Shown here in pieces: positions 61,001-64,000 of a stretch of DNA of 64,000 bases. Within the stretch, counting starts at the first letter, position 1, and each line of letters begins with the position of its first letter. Source of the DNA: Begonia masoniana (lineage: Eukaryota > Streptophyta > Magnoliopsida > Cucurbitales > Begoniaceae). The notes beneath the pieces were generated by a model that ran no database searches, was not told the origin of the DNA, and was given only the letters and a program-made list of their open reading frames with translations. The position numbers and the translations under genes were made by a program. Location: contig CM039512.1 of the NCBI GenBank assembly GCA_022432975.1, forward strand, positions 39,247,936 through 39,311,935, given 5' to 3'.

Positions 61001-62078
61001 AATAAAAGCATTAATATTTCTTAATTACGCATCCATGAAGGTTATTGGGTCCTCAATATACATCGTTCTCATCACTTCAAGTTAAAACCTTAAAGGTGAA
61101 TAGAATAACTTTGGTTCTAACCACAAGTTAAATAACAGTGAACCTCATTTACTTGATACGTTCAGTTCTTTTGGAACCAATCCATTGAAGTGAAGCTTCA
61201 TATACTTCTCCAAACGCATTACTAAGTCTTAATTACCCGTCCATGAAGGTTATTAGGTCTTCAATACAGGTTGTTCCCATCACTTCAAGTTAAAACCTTG
61301 AAGGTGAAATTGATAACTTAGGTTCTAACCACAAGTCATGTAACAGTGAACCTCATTTGCTTGACATGTTCAGTTCTTTTGGAGGAACAAATCGATTGAA
61401 GGAAAGTTTCTTATACTTCTTTAAACGCATTACTAAGTCTTAATTACGCATCCACGAAGGTTATTAGGTACTTAATACAGGCCGTTCTCACCACTTCAAG
61501 TTAAAACCTTGAAGGTGAAATGGATAACTTAGGTTCTAACCACAAGCCATGTAACAGTGAACCTCATTTGCTTGATACGTTCAGTTCTTTTGGAACTAAT
61601 CGATTGAAGTGAAGTTTCATATACGTCTTTCAAAGCATTACTAAGTCTTAATTATGCGTCCAATAAGGTTATTGGGTCCGCATTACACGTCGTTCCCGTC
61701 ACTTCAAGTTAAAACCTTGAAAGTGAAATTGATATCTTAGGTTCTAACCACAAGCCATGTAACAGTGAACCTCATTTTCTTGATACGTTCAGTTCTTTTG
61801 GAACAAATCCATTGAAGTGAAGTTTCTTATACTTCTTTAAACGCATTACTATGTCTTAATTATGCATCCATTAGGGTTATTGGGTCCTCAATTCGCGTCG
61901 TTCTCATCACTTCAAGTTAAAATCTTAAAGGTGGATATGATAACTTTGATTCTAACAACAAGTCATGTAACAGCGAACCTCATTTGTTTGTTACGTTCAA
62001 TTCTTTTGGAAAAAATCGATTGAAAAAAATTTTCTTATACTTCTTCAAATGCATTACTAATTCTTAATTACGCGTCTT
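55055..62078 (+). repeat. 208-bp satellite, block C (about 34 monomers)
   Basis: A continuation of block B across the G3 insertion, same orientation. It contains local higher-order duplications (58421-60020; 56690-57550). It ends in a gypsy fragment. Frames such as 55309-55620 and 60664-60855 are chance openings. Confidence 0.95.
58421..60020 (+). repeat. 800-bp higher-order duplication in the satellite
   Basis: 58421-59220 and 59221-60020 agree at every place I compared. The 800-bp block equals four monomers minus about 32 bp, because one monomer lacks the segment from CAAGTTAAAACC to GATAACTT. Confidence 0.9.
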
Positions 62079-62467
62079 TTATATAGCTTTTTACTCATAC
62101 ATATTTAAACATGAGGCAAAGGAGATGGTTGGAGTTCATGACAGGCTACGACTTTGAGTTCAAGTATCATCTTGGACAGGCGAATACGGTGGCAGACGCA
62201 TTGAGTAGGATGCGTAAGACCGAAGAATCAGTTTTTTTGTGTATGCCAGCTTCGTTGGGAAAAGAGATTCAGAGGTTAGGACTGGATGTAGTGTCAATAC
62301 TTTCGGCCCTACTTGGTGACTTATACGGCTTACTCCTTTGGACAAAATTAAGGAGGCTCAACTTAAGGCACATGGAAGAAAAGGAGGATATTGTGGCAAA
62401 GTTGGCTTTTAAGTCTTCCGAATTAAATTAGTCGGAGGATGGCATTCTGAGGTTTTGGGACTGTTGG
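62079..62467 (+). pseudogene. Gypsy RNase H to integrase fragment
   Basis: A truncated gypsy pol piece begins near 62103 with [11 protein letters not shown] and continues through [16 protein letters not shown], the end of RNase H. A frame disturbance near 62320 and a stop at 62429-62431 follow. It ends at GILRFWDCW, where the Cassandra element has inserted. No 5' part is present, so it joined the satellite as a fragment. The 62111-62431 frame is a remnant, not a gene. Confidence 0.85.
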
Positions 62468-62844
62468 TGTGATGACCCGAATATGCACGTATGGGTACGA
62501 TGGCTGCACGAACCAGAACCGGGATGGCGGTACGTCCACGCTGGCGAACCGGAATGTGACAGGTCATAAAAAGGGGGTCGTCACAATCCCACATCGATTG
62601 GGGAAGTATGTGGAAATGAAACATATGTAAAGAGACCCTTCCAACATAGCAAGATGCATTTTGGAGCACAATTGGCAACGGATCCCATAAGAACTCCGAA
62701 GTTAAAAGTGCTTCGGCAAGAGCAATTCCAGGATGGGTGACCTTCTGGGAAGTTCTCGCCAAACAAAGCCATGAGGGGAGGATATTGGGCTACGGCCCAA
62801 TCACTAGAACGGACAATATCTTACTGGGATAAGGGGACATTACA
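62468..62844 (+). repeat. Cassandra 5' LTR with an extended start
   Basis: From TGTGATGACCCG to GGGGACATTACA. From memory, Cassandra LTRs usually start at the stretch corresponding to CACAATCCCACATCG (62582 on), so about 115 bp at the start look like an extension. The same extension is in the 3' LTR. Confidence 0.75.
62652..62760 (+). other. 5S rRNA-like segment in the Cassandra LTR
   Basis: GATCCCAT.AGAACTCCGAAG, GTTAA..GTGCTT.GGC.AGAG and GGATGGGTGACC.(T/C)CTGGGAAGT match the 3' two thirds of plant 5S rRNA, including the internal control region, with several substitutions. It is part of the retrotransposon, not a ribosomal gene. Confidence 0.88.
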
Positions 62845-62846
62845 AA

Positions 62847-62858
62847 TGGTATCAGAGC
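62847..62858 (+). other. Cassandra primer binding site
   Basis: TGGTATCAGAGC starts two bases after the 5' LTR, a perfect tRNA-Met type site. Confidence 0.9.
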
Positions 62859-63070
62859 CTGTACCCAACCAAAAATGTGGCCAACGAGGACGTTGGGCCC
62901 CCGAGGGGGGGTGATTGTGATGACCCGAATATGTACATATGGGTATGATGGCTGCACGAACCGGAACTCGGATGGCAGTACGTCTGCGCGGGCGAACTAG
63001 AAGGTGACAGGTCGTAAAAAAGGGGTCGTCACAATCCCACATCGCTTGGGGAAGTATATGGAAATGAAAC

Positions 63071-64000
63071 TGTAACACCCGACATTCTCAGTCATGTGAT
63101 TTTCTTAACGGAATTAATGGTCACCTCTTTATTTGACCTCTTATTTAATAATTACATGCCAAAGCTTATTGGATTTCTATTGTAGTGGCAGAACTGTAAT
63201 TAAGGAGGAACTTATTTGGTATAAATAGAAAATGAAAACTCTTAAACCTCACAAAAAAACCCCACTGTAGCCGACTTACTCTCTCGGCGATTCCCATCCT
63301 CCCAGAACTCTCTCTCTCTCTCTCGCAGCAGGTAGCCTTCTTCATCAACAACTGATTCTCCTTCGTTCTCGCCGATACTCAGCTTACCAGGTAAGACTTA
63401 ATGAATGTAGTTACTGGTAGATACTTTGAGCTCTGTTTTTGGTTAGAACCCGAGTTTTCAGATTCTTTAATGGCAGAGTAATAATATGACCATTTCTAAT
63501 ACGCGTTTAGTAAACGCATTTCCGATTTGATTCTGGACATTTAGATAGTTGTATGCGATTAGTTACTGGGTTGAATCTGGTTATTTAGATGGTAGAAATT
63601 TAATCCACGCACACAAGGTGCTCGGCAGAAGAATATAGAAATACAAGTAGGTTAAACATTAGGATGATTTTTGGTTAGCACTATTAGGATTTTATTTTTA
63701 ACTTGGTAATGTGAAATGATTTAGGTGAAGAAGATTTGAAAGGAGTATTCCATTTGCAAAGGACACCAGGTAAGTGAATGTATTAAGATTTCCGGCCATT
63801 AAGGCCCTACATCTTAAGGGTACTAAATTAGTTATGTGTTTGATGTTTGTTTTAAGTTGGTAAGATGGTTTGTACTTGGATGATTTACGGATGTCTGAGA
63901 ACTATGTTACGTGATGTTCTGATAGTGTCTATGAAGTCAACTGTCTAGTATGATATTTTCCATAGCCTGATGATTTATGAACATTCATGTCATGCATCAT
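63071..64000 (+). mobile_element. Chromovirus-type LTR, cut by the window end
   Basis: It starts TGTAACACCCGACATTC inside the Cassandra 3' LTR. It carries TATAAATAG (63220-63228), CACTGTAGCCGAC (63263-63275), a short CT run (about 63309-63325), CCAGGTAAGT (63766-63775) and GGCCCTACAT (63803-63812). The acceptor-like part and the rest of the element lie beyond the window. It resembles G1 and G3 most. Confidence 0.85.
63220..63275 (+). promoter_or_regulatory. TATA box and conserved leader block of the LTR at 63071
   Basis: TATAAATAG and CACTGTAGCCGAC lie about 150 and 190 bp into the LTR, the same spacing as in G1. Confidence 0.6.

Larger units (their letters stand above)
62468..63070 (+). mobile_element. 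Cassandra-type TRIM retrotransposon (3' LTR cut)
   Basis: A 5' LTR of 377 bp (62468-62844) is followed by a 71-bp internal region with primer site TGGTATCAGAGC (62847-62858) and a purine-rich end (GAGGGGGGGTGAT), then the first 155 bp of the 3' LTR (62916-63070). There is no coding capacity, as usual for TRIMs, which depend on enzymes of other elements. The 5S-like segment in the LTR identifies the Cassandra family. The 3' LTR is interrupted by a chromovirus-type LTR at 63071. Confidence 0.9.

Noticed and set aside
62652..62760. A true 5S rRNA gene or 5S pseudogene
   Set aside because: The segment lies within paired LTRs with primer site and purine tract, which is the known structure of Cassandra, and has several substitutions.

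Overview
This window looks like repeat-dense, probably pericentromeric or otherwise heterochromatic, DNA of a flowering plant (most likely a eudicot; the species cannot be told from the sequence). I found no host gene. The evidence for a plant is the element set: Ty3/gypsy chromoviruses with a C-terminal chromodomain, a Ty1/copia element with a tRNA-Met primer site, a Cassandra-type TRIM carrying a 5S rRNA-like segment, and an AT-rich 208-bp satellite. Every protein-like segment belongs to a retrotransposon, and only one element (minus strand, 6522-10943) has an unbroken gag-pol frame.

Layout. The base layer is a 208-bp satellite seen in three blocks (23556-24527, 41194-44276, 55055-62078). 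A Ty1/copia element (192-23554) sits at the left end of the satellite. It has itself been hit three times: in its 5' LTR by an element whose LTR end is at 1-191, in its protease by an intact chromovirus (3858-13776, called G1 here; 5-bp duplication CGACT), and near its 3' end by a 4.7-kb solo LTR (16742-21443, called S1; duplication GGATT) filled with a 93-bp minisatellite. Between satellite blocks one and two lies an old gypsy element (about 24528-41193). It carries a solo LTR (24695-26728, S2, GAAAG), a chromovirus with a broken gag-pol (27036-36236, G2, TTTGA) and another solo LTR (38232-40369, S3, TAAGC). A third chromovirus (44277-55054, G3), closely related to G1 inside but with other LTR repeats, splits satellite blocks two and three. 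The right end is a gypsy RNase H fragment (62079-62467) invaded by a Cassandra TRIM (62468-63070), which is in turn invaded by another chromovirus-type LTR (63071 to the window end).

The main unexpected signal is inside the LTRs. Different families share one modular plan, given here in element orientation: a TGTAACACCC-like start; in the better preserved copies a TATA box about 150-170 bp in and a CACTGTAGCCG(A/C)C block; a splice-donor-like CAGGTAAGT followed by a GGCCCTACAT-like block; a TTACTAAGCATTAGGCTTA block with a TGATGTAG/GTGA acceptor-like site; then a fast-changing minisatellite built from the same short words (TGACGTCA, CGGAAGATG, TTTTGTCGTTTAGTGACCGG) with unit lengths 35, 54, 60 or 93 bp; and a GGGTCGTTACA-like end. 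I read this as a conserved promoter plus a candidate leader intron, followed by a family-specific transcribed repeat array. It is an inference that could be tested with RNA data.

Several LTR pairs differ mainly by array rearrangements next to runs of one-base homopolymer differences, so some array structures may be assembly errors and should be checked against reads.
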